In this document: one piece after another, positions 1 to 12,246 of the stretch
Position numbering within the stretch: the first letter of the stretch is position 1
How the letters are laid out: every line of letters starts with the position of its first letter
Assembly: GCA_012274445.1 (NCBI GenBank)
Contig: JAAROD010000058.1
Coordinates: forward strand, 1,488,001 to 1,552,000
From: Sclerotiophoma versabilis
Lineage: Eukaryota; Ascomycota; Dothideomycetes; Pleosporales; Didymellaceae
DNA: 64,000 nt
Direction: 5' to 3'
Notes under the pieces: model-generated
The model's database searches: none
Told to the model about the DNA's origin: nothing
Seen by the model: the letters and a program-made list of their open reading frames with translations, nothing else
Position numbers and translations under genes: made by a program

Positions 1-80
1 ATCCCCACTTGCCCAGTGTTCGAAATGGTTTCCCCCACTCCAACTGCTCAGAATGTCCACATCAATTTCCAACCATGCAG

Positions 81-719
81 TCACACCTCTTTCACTTCAC
101 CCTCGCTCTTAACCTCCTCCTCCTCCTCCTTCTCCTCCTTCTTCTCCTCGTCCTCCACCCTGACATCACCCTTGGGCTCAACAATCTTCTTAGAACGACC
201 ACGCTTCTTCGGGCTTCCCTCGCGCGCATCACCGGACGTTCCCGCATCGCCACCCTTACCCTTACGCTTACGCGGCGTCACAATCCTCTTGGGCGCAGCC
301 CCGGTGGAACCCGCAGTCGAAAACGACGTAGCACCCGCAGTGGACACAGGCACAGGCACAGGCACAGGCACAAGCATAGGCATAGGCAGACCAGCCTTCA
401 ACGCATCAAGCTCCGCTTTGAGCATATTCTTGAGGCGCCCGACCATACGCTCGCAGGCAATGACGCTGCGGCCTGCGGGGAGCGGGGCGGTCTAGGGGGG
501 GGCAAGGTCAGCGTGCTAAGTGGGTTTTGGGGGACGGGGCGGTTCGTAACTTTGAAGTTTAATTTTGTGTCTGAGTGCTCGATTAGGCTGACGAGGTAGG
601 CTAGCTGCGAGGTGTTAGTGAGGTGTTGGCGAGTGAGAGGGTGGATTGGCTGCGGTGCGTACACGCTCGCGGTCGGTCCAGACGGAGGGTTTGCCTTTGT
701 GGCCTTCGTTGTCGGACAT
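81..719 (-). CDS. Small AT-hook protein (paralogue A)
   Basis: Three exons: 663-719, 551-604 and 81-491; introns 605-662 and 492-550; 173 aa. The N-terminal half has a WTDRER motif, a LAYLVSLIEHS helix and a PAGRS..CERM helix, the layout of small fungal Myb-like/AT-hook proteins. The C-terminal half is basic and then acidic, with a KKRGRSKK AT-hook-like core (normally RGRP, here RGRS) and a Glu-rich tail. A VP-dipeptide stretch comes from a hexanucleotide repeat. The next gene upstream (1214-1750) has the same three-exon plan with both introns at equivalent places, so the two are tandem duplicates. Probable role: nuclear, binding the minor groove of AT-rich DNA; this is inferred from the motif only. 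The start is the first ATG giving MSDN, matching MSDS in the paralogue. Confidence 0.75.
344..387. repeat. Hexanucleotide GGCACA-type repeat inside AT-hook gene A
   Basis: About seven tandem copies of a CAGGCA-type hexamer, the last few degenerate (AAGCAT, AGGCAT). Read on the minus strand it encodes alternating Val-Pro and Met-Pro. The paralogue at 1214-1750 lacks it, so the repeat expanded after or independently of the duplication. Confidence 0.7.
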
Positions 720-1213
720 TTTGTTTTTTTTGGTGTTGGCTAGGTTGTGAGGAGTTGTTTCGTAGCTGTGGGAAATGGTAGGGGGTGAAAGGTAGGGCGG
801 TCGAGGAAGGTGGGTGGGTAGTGTGAGAGCGGGGAGATGAGGTTTATATGCTCAGCTGCCACGGTGGTGAGGTGGAGATGACTTCACGGTGAGTGGAGAT
901 GGTTACTATGGTGAAGTGAGAGAGTTCTGATAGTGAGTAGAGAAATGGTCATGAAGACTGAGTGGCACCACCTAGTCGAAGTGGAGGATGTAGTCAAGTA
1001 GAGAACGACTTTTGATTGATGAAGCGGTATGTGGTCGTGTATTCCCATGATACTCATCATCCGAAGCAAAATAATCTGAAGACCTCCTGGTCTATATGAA
1101 CCCGGATTTAAACTCCATGTAACTGTCCATACCATGTCCCGCAAATGCACATGATATCGTTAATTCATCAACGCCCAGAAAGCCCACCGAGCTCCTCCCA
1201 GTTCGGGGAATCA
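720..1213. other. Intergenic between the two AT-hook genes
   Basis: Upstream region of paralogue A and downstream region of paralogue B. T-rich just upstream of the start of A. I see no other gene or RNA; short open frames here have no coding character. Confidence 0.6.
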
Positions 1214-1750
1214 TCAAACCTCCTCCTCTGGATCTTCCTCACCGCCCATACCCTCAGACTCAGGCGTAGCCTCCTGCTTGGCTTCCGGCTCAGGCTCAAC
1301 GACCTTCTTGGGGCGACCGCGCTTCCTCGGCTTCTCCTCCTCACCATCTTCAGCCTTGCGCTTGTTCTTAGCCTTGATGTCGTTACCCTTCACCTTGGTG
1401 TCGCTGACCGGCGTGCCGTTCTTGAGCGCATCCATGTCATTCTTGAGTGACTTCTTCAGGCGGGCGACGCGCTGGGCGCAGCCTGATGCATTACGTCCGA
1501 CCGGCACAGGGGCATTCTGGAGATTGTCAGCATATGCTTATATGATGGCGTGGTGGCTATGATGACGCTGTAGGGGACTATGTGTGATGGAGGGATGCTC
1601 ACGGTGTAGTTGAGTTTGACACCGGAGTGCTCCATCGATGTGAGGATGTAGACAAGCTGGATGTTGTTAGCTGCTGAGATGGAGACTGGGTTCTGGTGTG
1701 CATACCAGCTCGCGGTCTGTCCAGCTGGCTCTAGTATCGCTGTCAGACAT
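1214..1750 (-). CDS. Small AT-hook protein (paralogue B)
   Basis: Three exons: 1706-1750, 1603-1656 and 1214-1516; introns 1657-1705 and 1517-1602; 133 aa. The protein starts MSDSD, keeps the WTDREL motif and the LVYILTSMEHS helix (paralogue A has LAYLVSLIEHS), followed by PVGRN..GCAQRV. It ends with a canonical AT-hook core, RKRGRPKK, and a Glu-rich tail. Exon 2 is exactly 18 codons in both paralogues and both introns are phase 0, which supports the model and a tandem duplication. Likely a nuclear, non-sequence-specific AT-rich DNA binding protein; partner and target are unknown. This copy has the intact RGRP core, while copy A has RGRS, so DNA binding may differ between them. Confidence 0.75.
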
Positions 1751-3423
1751 GGTTGTGTGATGGGTTTGGGTTGTTTGAATTGTTTCAATTTGGAATCAGC
1801 ATACAAAAATTGTGTGAGTTGCGGTGTTAGCTGTTTCGAGGTCGTGGTCGAGGAGAGAAATGAGCAGAGTTCTTATTGATCCAAGATCTAATGCTGGGTG
1901 AGAATGTTTTCTGTCTCACCCTGGCGTTCGAGTCGCCATGAAGTGAAGGTGAAGCGTAAGGTCACGACAGCTACGATGCTAACCTGAGCTCTATTGACCT
2001 TAACCTCGAAGAAGTGTGCCTGTCTGTGAAACAACCATAAATAATTGAGGTGGCGCTCGTCGCTGTCCAGTTATAAAGTGCAGAGTGCGCATTGCCAGGC
2101 CAGTGATAAAGGAAAGGACCACCTCGACTGCTTAAACTCAAATGCTGCCAACATGCAAACAGCGCACATCTGGTCTATGATTTAAAACTTGGCCCCGACG
2201 TTCGAACATCTCAATGCGAGGAAGTGGCCCACATGTAAGAACCATAACCTCGGTCTTAACTCTGGCGCCGAGTATTGAAGACCTACACACCACCAAGCTC
2301 AAGACCAGCAAGGGATTCAGGATGATGCCATCACATCGGAACCCAGCTCGACACATGCAACACAGACGATCACCTCGGGACATCGACATCATAGCCCACA
2401 CCAGCCACACTTCTTTACCGAACACACCTACCAACCTCGGCCCAACCCTTCACATCCGCATGCACCCACGCTCAGATCCCAGCACAAACCTCCGCTCCGC
2501 TCTCCAAACCTCCTAGCTTCCGCTGACATGTGAATCATTGTGAAACTAAGCTCGAGAAGGGACCTGACGACCCGATCCGCCGCACCGACCTCTCATGCAC
2601 GTCTATGCAGCATGTGAAGCCCTCGGGTGGGTCCGGGGTAGCGGCAATGTCCATACCCAGTTCCAGTCGCAGGATTCTGCACGGGAAGCTTAACTCAACG
2701 GATCTACGTGCTTGCGTGTTTAAGCTAGCGAGGCTGTGTCCTGCAAGCATACAATGCTACTCCCGTATGCGGAGCGGTTGCTGCCGCGGCAAGACCGCGC
2801 TTTGTACTGCCGCGGGAGTTAGTCGGGAGCACGATGACTCCCGCATGTCGCAAGTTCGGCCGTATTGAGGATGAGCTAGAAAACGATGATATCGATATCG
2901 GAGGCGCACTGTGAATTGTGGGGGTGGGCCGCGAGATGTTGTTGACCGTTGGTGTGCGGAGCCGAAGCCGCTGGTTTGGCGTTTGAAAGCCCAATAGGGA
3001 TATCACGTTCCAGGGCAAGGCTGACGACGTGGTTTGTGGAATGCAAGGCTCTGTTAGTTGTTTTTGAGAATGTTGTCCATGCTCTACTCTACGTGTCCAC
3101 CAATTGCTATAGATGTAATTGGTGTATTGCAGTTCTAACATAGCAGGGTGAGGTCACGGTCGTGAGCAAGTAGTGTAGTTAACCTCCCATTGTATTATTT
3201 CCTTTCCTAATCAAGTGGCAACGCTTTCACCATCGTACGCTTAACAACTGTCTACCTGTGCATATGCGAGAAGGGAGGATGTGTAACAGGGTATCGAATC
3301 ATCCATCCCAAGAGTCCATAGCTGAGTCCATTTTATGGCCGAAAAGTGTGGTGGCCGAACGTGAGGGCATGTGCCCTAGAAACAACCCAAGCGCCGAAAA
3401 TGAGATTCATGAACAGAGAACTT
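1751..3423. other. Intergenic, no gene recognised
   Basis: About 1.7 kb between an AT-hook gene start and the malic enzyme stop. Open frames on both strands overlap each other and show no recognisable domain or splice-supported extension. Around 2757-2830 there is a small GC-rich patch in which CCGCGG occurs twice; it could form local hairpins but has no assignable role. Confidence 0.5.
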
Positions 3424-5515
3424 CTACAAGTGCGAGTGAGCAACACCGTTGGTGATGCCGTTGACACCATTTGACTGTGTCTGAGCAATGAGGTTTGCGA
3501 CTTCCTCGCCGAGCTGCTCGCCATCCTTGAAGGGGTTGTACATGCTGTCAACAATGTAGGCATCGAGCTCCTCGTCGGAAAGGTTGCGGAGCTCGTCAGC
3601 GCGGTCGACACCGTTCTGTTGAGCGGCGCGGATGACACCACGAGTGACAACAACGGAAACCTCGCGGATGCGGCGAATGTCAGGGTACAGCCAACCATCT
3701 GCGACCTCCTGCTTGTTCAGGGATGTGGACAGGGACTCGGCAGAGGCGTAGATCATGTCCTGTGTAACGGATGTGGCCTTGGAGAGAATGGCACCGAGAC
3801 CAATACCGGGGAAGACGTACATGTTGTTGCCCTGACCTGGAGTAAGAAGCTTGCCGTTGTACTCCATCGAGGGGAATGGCGAGCCGGAAGCGAACAGACA
3901 GCGGCCCTCGGTGTTGAGGACTGCCTCCTCGAATGTACACTCAGACTTGCTGGAGGGGTTGGACAAGGGGAAGATGACGGGGTGGTTGTTCAACTTGGCC
4001 ATCTTCTGGAGGATCTCCTTGTTGAAAGCACCACCAATAGTTGACAAACCCATCAGGATGGTGGGCTGAACGTAGTCTATCAGGCGAGCAAGGGACTGGT
4101 ACTGACGGCCGTTGTTGTCGTCACGGGCGAAGTAGACCTTGTGGTCGGCGAGCTTGTCACCACGGTCCTGGGTAACGAGACCGTTCGAGTCGACGAACCA
4201 GAACTTGCGGCGAGCTTCTTCTTCCGTCAGACCCTCCTTCTTGAAGAATTCAACGATCTGCTTGGCGACACCGACACCGGCACTGCCAGCACCGAGGAAG
4301 ATGGCCTTGTGGTCCTTGACGGGGACACCAGACGCCTTGACAGCGTTGATGAAACCACCAACGATGACGGCACCGGTTCCCTGGACGTCATCGTTGAACA
4401 TGCTGTAGGTGTTCTGGTAGCGCTCAAGGGCGGGGAAGGGGTTTTTGAAGTCCTCAAATTGGATAACGATGCTGTCACACAATCAGTTACTGTATCTGGC
4501 GATTGCAGTGTCAGACTCACTTGGGCCACTTGTCTGTCAGAGCAGCCATGAGCTCGTCGAGGAACTCCTTCTCCTCCTCGGCAGTGACCTTGGGCACCCT
4601 TGAGCCCATGTACAAGGGATCCTCGCGAAGAGCCTTGTTACTTGTGCCCAAGTCGATGGTGAGAGGAAGGGTGGCCTCAGGACGGATACCAGCGCAAGCA
4701 GTGTACAGAGACAGCTTGCCAACGGGAATACCCATACCATTTACACCAAGATCTCCGAGACCGAGAATACGAGAGCCGTCAGTAAGGACGGTGATCTCGA
4801 CTTCATGAGGCCAGTTGTCGAGGATCTGGCGGAGGTTGCCGCGATCGCTGAAGGAGAGGTACATGCCCTCAGGCTGTGTGTAGATTTCGTGCCATCTGAC
4901 GCAGGCCTCGCCGACGGTGGGGGTGTAGATGAGGGGAGTCAATTCCTGTGATGATGTTGTCAGCCAAATGCTCCTCCGATCATCGGCGAGCAAGTCGTAC
5001 TTTGATGTTCTGCGAAAGCAGCCTGTAGAACAGGTGCACGTTTGTGGCTTTGAGGTGAACAAGGTACTGGAACTTCTCGATAGGGGTGGTCTTCATGGCA
5101 AGGAGTCTGAGGCCTGAAGCAACTGTCAGTATATGCCAATGGCAGATTCAGACGAACAACTGCATGACGTACATCGCTGGGCTTGCGTGTCGAAGCTCTC
5201 GACGGCGGGAGGGTGCAGGCCGTATGTTCCAAGGTGCTTGCGGACCTCTGGTGGGTTTGACGAGCTGAAGTCACCGCTCCTATAATACCGATCAGTTGCT
5301 GCTGCTGCTGTGTGGTCTGCAACGGTAGCATACGTGGTGCTCAGTTGCCTGGTAGCCATGGTAGGCCTTTGTGTGGTGGAGGTTGATTGAGCCATTTCTG
5401 AAGCTACTGAGGCCATGCACCGGAATTGTGAGAGTCTGGGGAAACGAGATGCAATTTGGGCGCCTCGTGAGGGAAGGGCGGCTTTTAAGAGCGAAGTAAC
5501 ACGCACGGTATGCAT
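3424..5515 (-). CDS. MAE1: NAD-type malic enzyme, mitochondrial
   Basis: Oxidative decarboxylation of malate to pyruvate, giving NADH or NADPH. Four exons: 5173-5515, 5001-5113, 4521-4945, 3424-4471; total 642 aa. Signature segments in order: ELTPLIYTPTVGEAC, SDRGNLRQILDNWP, ILGLGDLGVNGMGIPVGKL, the divalent-metal segment FEDFKNPF, FNDDVQGTGAV, the Rossmann nucleotide loop FLGAGSAGVG and PLSNPSSKSECT. The chosen start at 5515 adds about 70 residues beginning MHTVRVTSLLK, rich in Arg, Ser and Ala with no acidic residues at first, a typical mitochondrial presequence; further in-frame Mets (for instance MASVASE) could give a shorter form. Known fungal mitochondrial malic enzymes are NAD-linked; cofactor preference here is inferred. 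Introns at 4472-4520, 4946-5000 and 5114-5172 restore the family consensus (for example WPNIVIQFEDF across intron 3). Confidence 0.93.
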
Positions 5516-7480
5516 TGGCGTCCGAAGCTGACAGGATCCTACGACCGCGGCATATAAAAAGAGAAAAAGGAAGACGGTCCGCTTGGGAACGGTGTTTGAG
5601 AAGGGTAGCAACGACCTATCGGATGCTCTCAATTCCTGTCATAGAGGAGAGCCGGCGACCTTCATCATTCCGCCTGGGACTTTTTGTGAGCACAGGCCAG
5701 CAACCAGGGTGCGGGCGCCCGCTGGTAGCGAGTCATAGGTTCTGCGGACTCCCTAGGGCCACGATATATCGGGAAGACTCGGGAGTCCGTAGCTGAGCGC
5801 AGTGAAGAGGAGGGTTCCGCGGTGAAAGAGTCCACAATTCCATGGCTTCTCGCCCCTACGAATGACACATGAAGCTGTCACATTGGTGCCGGGCATCGAG
5901 ACGAGACCACAAACCCCTGGCGGCGGATAGACTAGCATCAGACTGCCCATTCACAGGGCTGCCGAAGGATTTCATCAGGCATCAAGAGGCATTTTCTGGG
6001 TAGTCCAAGCGCTATGGCGGCGTAAACATACGATGCAGATAGATGCTGGCTGTACCTTGTGCGTGCTGTGCTTCTTGGTGTCACGGATGCTGTCTCGGAG
6101 TGTTCAGCGAGCTCTTGAGAAAGTCTCGAGTGCGCAAGCAGGAGCAGGTCACGGTTGAAAAACAAGCAAATTGGCCCAAAAGCATGAACTTCGAGGAGCA
6201 CAGCCTGCCAGCCTGAAACTCTACTGTTCACGATGCGCCCTGCAAGCACGAGACGCGCATGCGTTATTGCGTGAAGTTTCTGGACGGTGGACCAATCCTT
6301 GCAGCATCCGCTAGAGGACCGATGATCCGAAAGAAGAGCCTGACAAACCCTGTGCTGTGCGACAAAAACGGACGAGCGTTTGCAACGTCTGTGTAAGGGG
6401 CCAACTGTACCGCCTTCCCATCCGTAAACTCCGAGACAATTTGATACGAGCTTTCTCATGCTCACACCGTTATTCCGCACAGAAGTCGTACTTCTCTGCA
6501 ACTGATGTCTATTCTGGCGCATCGGAAGCAGACGAGGCTAAAAAAATCCTGGAGAGCGGTAGGGCTCCCGCTCCGACAGTCGCTGATCTCCCTAAGCTTC
6601 TCTGGGTGTGTGGGGTGGAGAAGGGGAGAGACTAAGGCGGAGTTTAGCTGCATACCCACATGGGCAACGAGAGAATAAGCCGGAGGCCATCAAACGCACG
6701 ATGCAACCCAATCGTTGAACGACAGCTGAACGATAGAGGCACGCGAGCAGCTGTACGACCTCGTGCATGCTTTCACGATGCTTGTTGCAGCCTTGAGAAG
6801 TTTCCATTGCACGAATTCGACAGCGTGCAACTCTGTAGTTCTCACCGTTCCCCACAATCTGAGGACCCTTCTGATGATGAGGCGAGAAACTGAAGTGGAT
6901 CAGAGGGTGGAATACGACATCGGGTCCGATCACGGCAGTCGAACAGCAATTGCTACGCAGGAGTCCAAGTCGGAGTCGGACGAGGCTAGAATGTCGGAGG
7001 AAGGTCATTAGACGCTGTGGAGTGAAGTCGTCAGTGCGATGACTGTCGCGCAGCGGAGGAAGACGCAGTGCCCAATCATCACGCATGTCAGGACTGTTGG
7101 GCCAGGAAGATCCATTGCCAGTTTCGAAAAGGCAACCCTCGTCGAGCAGAACTGCTGCGAACTACTATCAACTGTCACGAGGCTGTGATGTTTTGTTGAC
7201 TTGCTTGGCCTGGGGAAGGCCGTCTGGGCATGGAGCAGCGCGTGGGGATTGCGCTTGACCTCTAGAGGCTTGACTTCCTGCAGCATATCTTGGCACACCA
7301 GCACCAGCCACAGCAGCCACACAATGACGTCCAGGGTAGCTCCTGCCTGGTTCGCTTAAGCACGCAGTTACGACATGATGATCGTGTTGTACTTAGCTAC
7401 GCGTTTGGCTGCTGCCTTGGTGTCGTGCCATTGAGACTGTTCAGCAGCTCTCATACCTCACCACTGTCAATTTCACCAAG
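5516..7480. other. Long divergent intergenic region between malic enzyme and HAM1-like gene
   Basis: Nearly 2 kb holding the promoters of both flanking genes. Open frames at 5938-6522 and 6592-7086 (minus) lack any domain, have biased Ser/Arg composition typical of chance frames and no supporting splice logic. A TATAAAAA-like string lies near 5551 on the plus strand but has no nearby plus-strand gene. I see no RNA gene. Confidence 0.5.
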
Positions 7481-9804
7481 ATGTCGTCTTGCTTCGGCTT
7501 CTTCAAACGCGACGATGACCAGCAGCCGTTGCTGCCCCAGTACCGTGATGACACTGTCCTACAGGTGCGCGTACTGCATGCTATGCCGTGAATAGTTTCT
7601 GACGTGTAGACAGAGGGAGCTCCACCAGAAGCTGCATTCATACCAAATGATCCGTGCTCTTGGCAAAGGATTCATGCCATCCAACGAGCAGCTGATCATC
7701 AACCTCCGAACTCTTCTGGCCGCTGACATCCTCAACCCGGACAACCCAGAGCTCAGTGACTCTGGGCGACTGCTTATTAAGTTCACCAAGCAATGGCTTC
7801 ACCAGTTCATCGAGCTGCTACTGCACAAGAACAACGAAGATCAGATTCAAGACTTCCTCTGGTACCTCTCCAAGGCTCGCGTCGAGGTGGATGTCGCCGA
7901 CATCGCACGTAGTGCTACTCGTTCAAAGGCTAAGGCCGATACCTTTGCTGGTCAGTGAGGTGATTCAAATTGAAACGATTGGTATTGACGTATGTACAGC
8001 CTACCAGAGCCTCCAAACCGTTGGCTCTCTGCTGCTCACGAACTCGGACTTCCGTATCTTTTTGTCAGACCTCAACACTGTTGGACGAGAGGTCTTCAAG
8101 GATACCGCATTCACAATCTCAGACGTTGCAAAGGAGGTTGGAAAGAAGGTCGAGCCTTCTGAAGCAGAGCAAAAGGCGCTCAAGGAGCCAGGTGCAGATG
8201 CTGGCAACGGCAACGCCGTTTCATCTGAGGAGTTGAATGGCGAAGTTCAAGAGGTTGCGAAAGCTGTTGGGTCAGGTACAGTCGAGGTCGCTCAAGCAGC
8301 CGGTAATAGCATTGCCGACAAGCTCCAGGGTGCAGAAGGCGACTCGCTGCTGTACAGGCTGAAGAAGACCGTGACAAACCTACGACAGAAGCGCGATTAT
8401 TCCGACTCGGTCTCAACTCTGTCGTTGCTCCTCCAGAGATATGCCAGGACATACTCTCGCATGGCTGAGGAGGCGGTGGGAACCGTCCAGAACGATGTCG
8501 ATACAAACCGCGAAATGGACAAGGCCGTGAAGAACTTCTGGCTGCTCATGAGCTCATTTGGTGACCGTGAGGAATGGAAGGAGCTCGAAACTCGCTTCCA
8601 CAAGCTTCTGGAGCACTCGAAGAGAGATCCAGCATTTGAGGATCTACTTATGGATATTGGCAACTCGCTGCAGAAGCTGTTGACCGACCCAGATTTCTTC
8701 GATCATGTGGACGAGAAGTTCCAGGAGCTCCGCAAGAAGTCAAAAGGTGTAGGCAACGACTCCTCACTACGCCAGGATTTAGATGCTTTCTTCGAGCAGA
8801 CACAGAGGACGTTTGCAGCAGTCGCACGGGACGAAGACGTTGCGAAGCTGATTCAGTCGACGTCCAGGATCTGGAGTATCCTGTCGCCTCAGCATAGCTA
8901 CACCAACACCGAGCTGATCCAGGACGCAATCAATGTCTTTGTTCCCTTGATCATCTCGGCGATCCAGTACGTGCCCATCCCGCGTCTCGAGATATCTACC
9001 CCAGAAGTCGATCTTCTCTTGGAGAACCTTATTATTGAACCTGGAAAGACGATCAACCATACATCTTTCCTGCCCTTCCGCTTCAAGGTTGAAACATACA
9101 ACGACTTCGAGCTGCGCAAGGCTCGCTTTCGGGTTGCCTCCAAAGCAACATCTAAGTTCACCATTAAGATTGATGGTCTCTCTTTCCGCGCTGATGAGAT
9201 TGGCTTCCTCCTACGAGCTCACTCTGGTCTGCTCCGCCTTGCGGACGAAGGTATCGCCTCTTTCCAGATGGATGAGCGTGGTCTTGACATCCACCTCGAC
9301 GTAGAAGTTGGTAAGGAGAGGCAAGAGCAGATCCTAACTCTGCGTGCTGTCCGTGTCAACATTCACAAATTGACCTACACGTTACGCAAGTCAAAATTCA
9401 GCTTCTTTGGCTGGATCATGAAGCCCCTCCTTCGCCCCGTTATTCGCAAGGTGATGGAGATGCAACTAGCGAAGGGTATTGCCGACGCCATTCACTCCGC
9501 CAACCGTGAGCTTCTGTTCGCGAGGGAGAGGCTGAGGGCCACACGCATCTCTGATCCTGACGATCTGAGGACGTTCTTCAAGGCTGTTCTGACTCGTCTT
9601 ACCCCGGAAGACGACCCGGATCTGTACACTCGCGTCGGTGTTGCGGCGCCAGGCAAGGGTGTCTTCGCTGGCAAGTACGCACCCGGCAGTGTTGTCAAGC
9701 TTTGGGAGGAAGAAGGTCGCCGTGCGACCGAAAGAATCGACGACTGGGACGAGGGCGGCTGGAGGAACGACGTTTTCGACCTCCACACCCGTATGCTTTC
9801 TTAA
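7481..9804 (+). CDS. HAM1-like lipid-binding (BPI-fold) protein
   Basis: Three exons: 7481-7564, 7614-7950, 8000-9804; introns 7565-7613 and 7951-7999; 741 aa. The first exon encodes MSSCFGFFKR, with a Cys near the N-terminus that could be lipid-modified. Residues from about 40 on (YQMIRALGKGFMPSNEQLI) match the start of the fungal HAM1-like N-terminal family; the C-terminal part (PRLEISTPEVDLLLENLIIEPG onwards) matches the HAM1-like C-terminal family, formerly DUF4449, related to bactericidal permeability-increasing lipid-binding domains. Members are linked to hyphal fusion and membrane morphology in some fungi; the role here is inferred. A helical, acidic, low-complexity stretch (residues about 190-260) separates the halves. 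An alternative splice at 9791 could replace the last three residues with a longer tail. Confidence 0.85.
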
Positions 9805-10055
9805 ATGTACGGATATTTTTGATTCCTTCCTTTCGGACACACCTAGGATTATGGAGTTTTGAGGCTGCGAAAACACGGGTCTGCTTTCGTCGCGTCGTGG
9901 CACGATACCACAAATTGTAGTATATCTAGCAAGCGTACACGTATGTAGTATTCATGATTTACAAGAATGACTCTATTGATACCCAACACCTGTACATGCC
10001 CAAAGACAAATGACGCTACAAGAAACAATAATCTCTCCTCCGGCTTGTTACTCTC

Positions 10056-12246
10056 CTACTTGAGAATGCTGTCACCGGCCCGCCTCCTGTCCTTCTTCAA
10101 TGGACTAAATGTGAACGCTTCCTCACTCAACATCCCAAATCCACCACTAATCGGTCGACTTCCTTTGCCCAGCACACTCTTTCCGAGCGCCCGCGCTGCA
10201 AACAAGCCCTTCCCGCTCCCCATTCCTAACCCAATAGGCTTCGGCTGTGACCCTTCCTCTTCATCCTCGTCAGCATCAAACAACGTCTTCCCCGCCGTGG
10301 CACCAAGCTTGCGCTTCTTCTTCTTCTCAGCAACGGGCTCCTCGGTGAAGTTTGCAAAGGACATTAACGACTTGCGGGGTTTCGATTTGGACGAATCTTT
10401 CTTTGCTTTCAGGGTCGGGCCACCATCGGCGTCTTTGAGTGGGATTTTGGTGGGCAGATTCTCCGACTCGTTTTTGGTGGTGTTGTGCGAGGATTCAGAC
10501 GTTTCTTCGTCTACGGCGGCGAGGACGGATGATAGTGCCGTCTTCTTACGCGGTTTGGGGTTTGCTTTCACCGAGGCGGTTGGGGCGAGGGGTTTGCTTG
10601 CTTTTAGCTTTGGGGCTTTGATGGGAGCGATTTCTTCTTCGGCGTCTTCGTCTTCCTCGACGATTGGTGAGCCTGCTGTGACGGTTGTGCGGTTCAGGAA
10701 CGGGGTTAGTGAGAAGGTCGATGTGTCGCCCATGGCGGACACGGAGGTACCGCGCTTAAAGCGCTTCGCTGGCGCATCGCCGGGGGTTCCAAGGTTGGTT
10801 TCTGGCTCGACGGATACTGCGGTGCGCTTGCGGATGTTCTTAACGGCCTTTGTGGCCTCGGTGGCAGTCTTTGTTGGTGGTGCGGTTTGTGCCCGTTCGA
10901 CGCGCTCGAGCTGGGCTTCCTTCTCCTTCAGCTTTTCTTTTGTTGTCCGTAGCTTCTCGCGGAAGGCATTAAGTTTTTCGTCGAGAATGGTGTTGCGGCC
11001 TTGGAGCTCGGCTAGAGTTTTTGTATACTCCTTCTCTTGCTTCTTACGCTCGCGCTTCTCTTCTTCGAGCTCCTTCTGTGCATCACTAGCCTCATCAGTC
11101 TGCTGAGAGCTCTTCTTCAAAGCCTTCTCTGCCTTCTGACGCGCTTCCTTTTCCAGGTCGAGCTCCTCACGAAGTCGTCCAATCTCCGCATTGTCAGGAC
11201 CGGCTTTCTTGAGTGCTTTCTCTGCTTTCAAACGAAGAGCCTTCTCTTGCTCTAACTCTTGGCGAAGCTCTTCTACCGCAGCATCATTTGCCTCGTCGCG
11301 CTTGCTCGCCTTTGTGTCCTTCTTAGCAAGCTTTTCGAGCTTAGCCTCCAGCTTTTCAGTCGCTCGTTGTTGAGACTCTAAGTCTGTTTGTACCTTCTCG
11401 ACAGCCTTCTCGGCCTTGAGAGCTGCAGCTTCTGCCCTGATGCGATCTTTCTTCTCTGTGGCAAGCTCCTTGTGGACATCCTCTAGCTCCTTGCGCAGCT
11501 CCTCGTCTTGCTCCATCTTCTTTCCCTGCTTCGAAATTGTTCGGGCGGATGTTCGCTTCTCGTTCTCAAGTTCAACTTGTAGTGTAGTGAGTTGACGCTG
11601 TAAAGATAACTTTTCGGATAGTAGGCCTTCGTTCGATTCGACTTGTGCGCGCAGGTGCTCGACTTCGGGACGTAGAGACGAGATCTCGCGGGACAGGGCG
11701 AGCTTTTCAGATAGGATCTTGTTCGAGTCATATGTGACGTTTTCCATAGCCTTGAGTTCGGCCTGTTTGGTGTGAGTCGTAATCAAGGTGTTGCTAAATC
11801 AGGTACGCTTACCTTGAGATTCGCGATTTCCCTTGACTGAGTGCGAATCTGGTTCTGCGCCGCTTCGTCTTGGGCTTTCTGTTCGTCTATGCTCAGAAGC
11901 GCATCATCTAGCGCGTTTTCTAGTTCGTCTGAGCGGGCTTGTTCTTCTTCCAGCTGTTCGTGCAGGTCGCTGTTGTCGCTCTCAAGGAGGCACTGGCTGA
12001 CTCGTAGCTTCCGGATCTCTTCGTCTTTTGCAACGACTTCGACTGAGTGTTTGCTACGTGCCAGACTTAATTCAAGGTTTGCGCTGCGGAGCGAATGTTG
12101 GAGCTGGGAGTTGTTGTGTCAGTGTTTGTGTACAAAGGCGCAACATCAGGCCGAACAGGGTCCCGCTAGGCTCCACTGGACGTGCGCTCACTCACATCTT
12201 TGATCTCATAGCTATGCTCTATATCTGAGTCCACGGCGACGGTCAT
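10056..12246 (-). CDS. Long coiled-coil protein with basic, disordered C-terminus
   Basis: Three exons: 12196-12246, 11813-12103, 10056-11762; introns 12104-12195 and 11763-11812; all phase 0; 682 aa. The first half (residues about 18-330) is almost pure heptad-repeat helix rich in Glu, Lys and Leu (for instance LEEEQARSDELENALDDALL), predicting a long coiled coil. The second half is basic and disordered, with several SQ/TP-type sites, the segments PAKRFKRG and KSKPRKSLMSFANF, and ends SPLKKDRRRAG. Such a layout is seen in spindle-pole, kinetochore and septation proteins, but I cannot assign it to a named family. The bipartite basic clusters suggest nuclear localisation. It shares a 400-base divergent promoter with the OST3/6 gene. 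Confidence 0.75.

Noticed and set aside
2757..2830. GC-rich inverted repeat as a terminator or mobile-element end
   Set aside because: The symmetry comes from the self-complementary CCGCGG hexamer alone; no target duplication or flanking element is seen.
5938..7086. Minus-strand frames of 194 and 164 codons between malic enzyme and the HAM1-like gene
   Set aside because: No domain, chance-like composition and no splice-supported extension.
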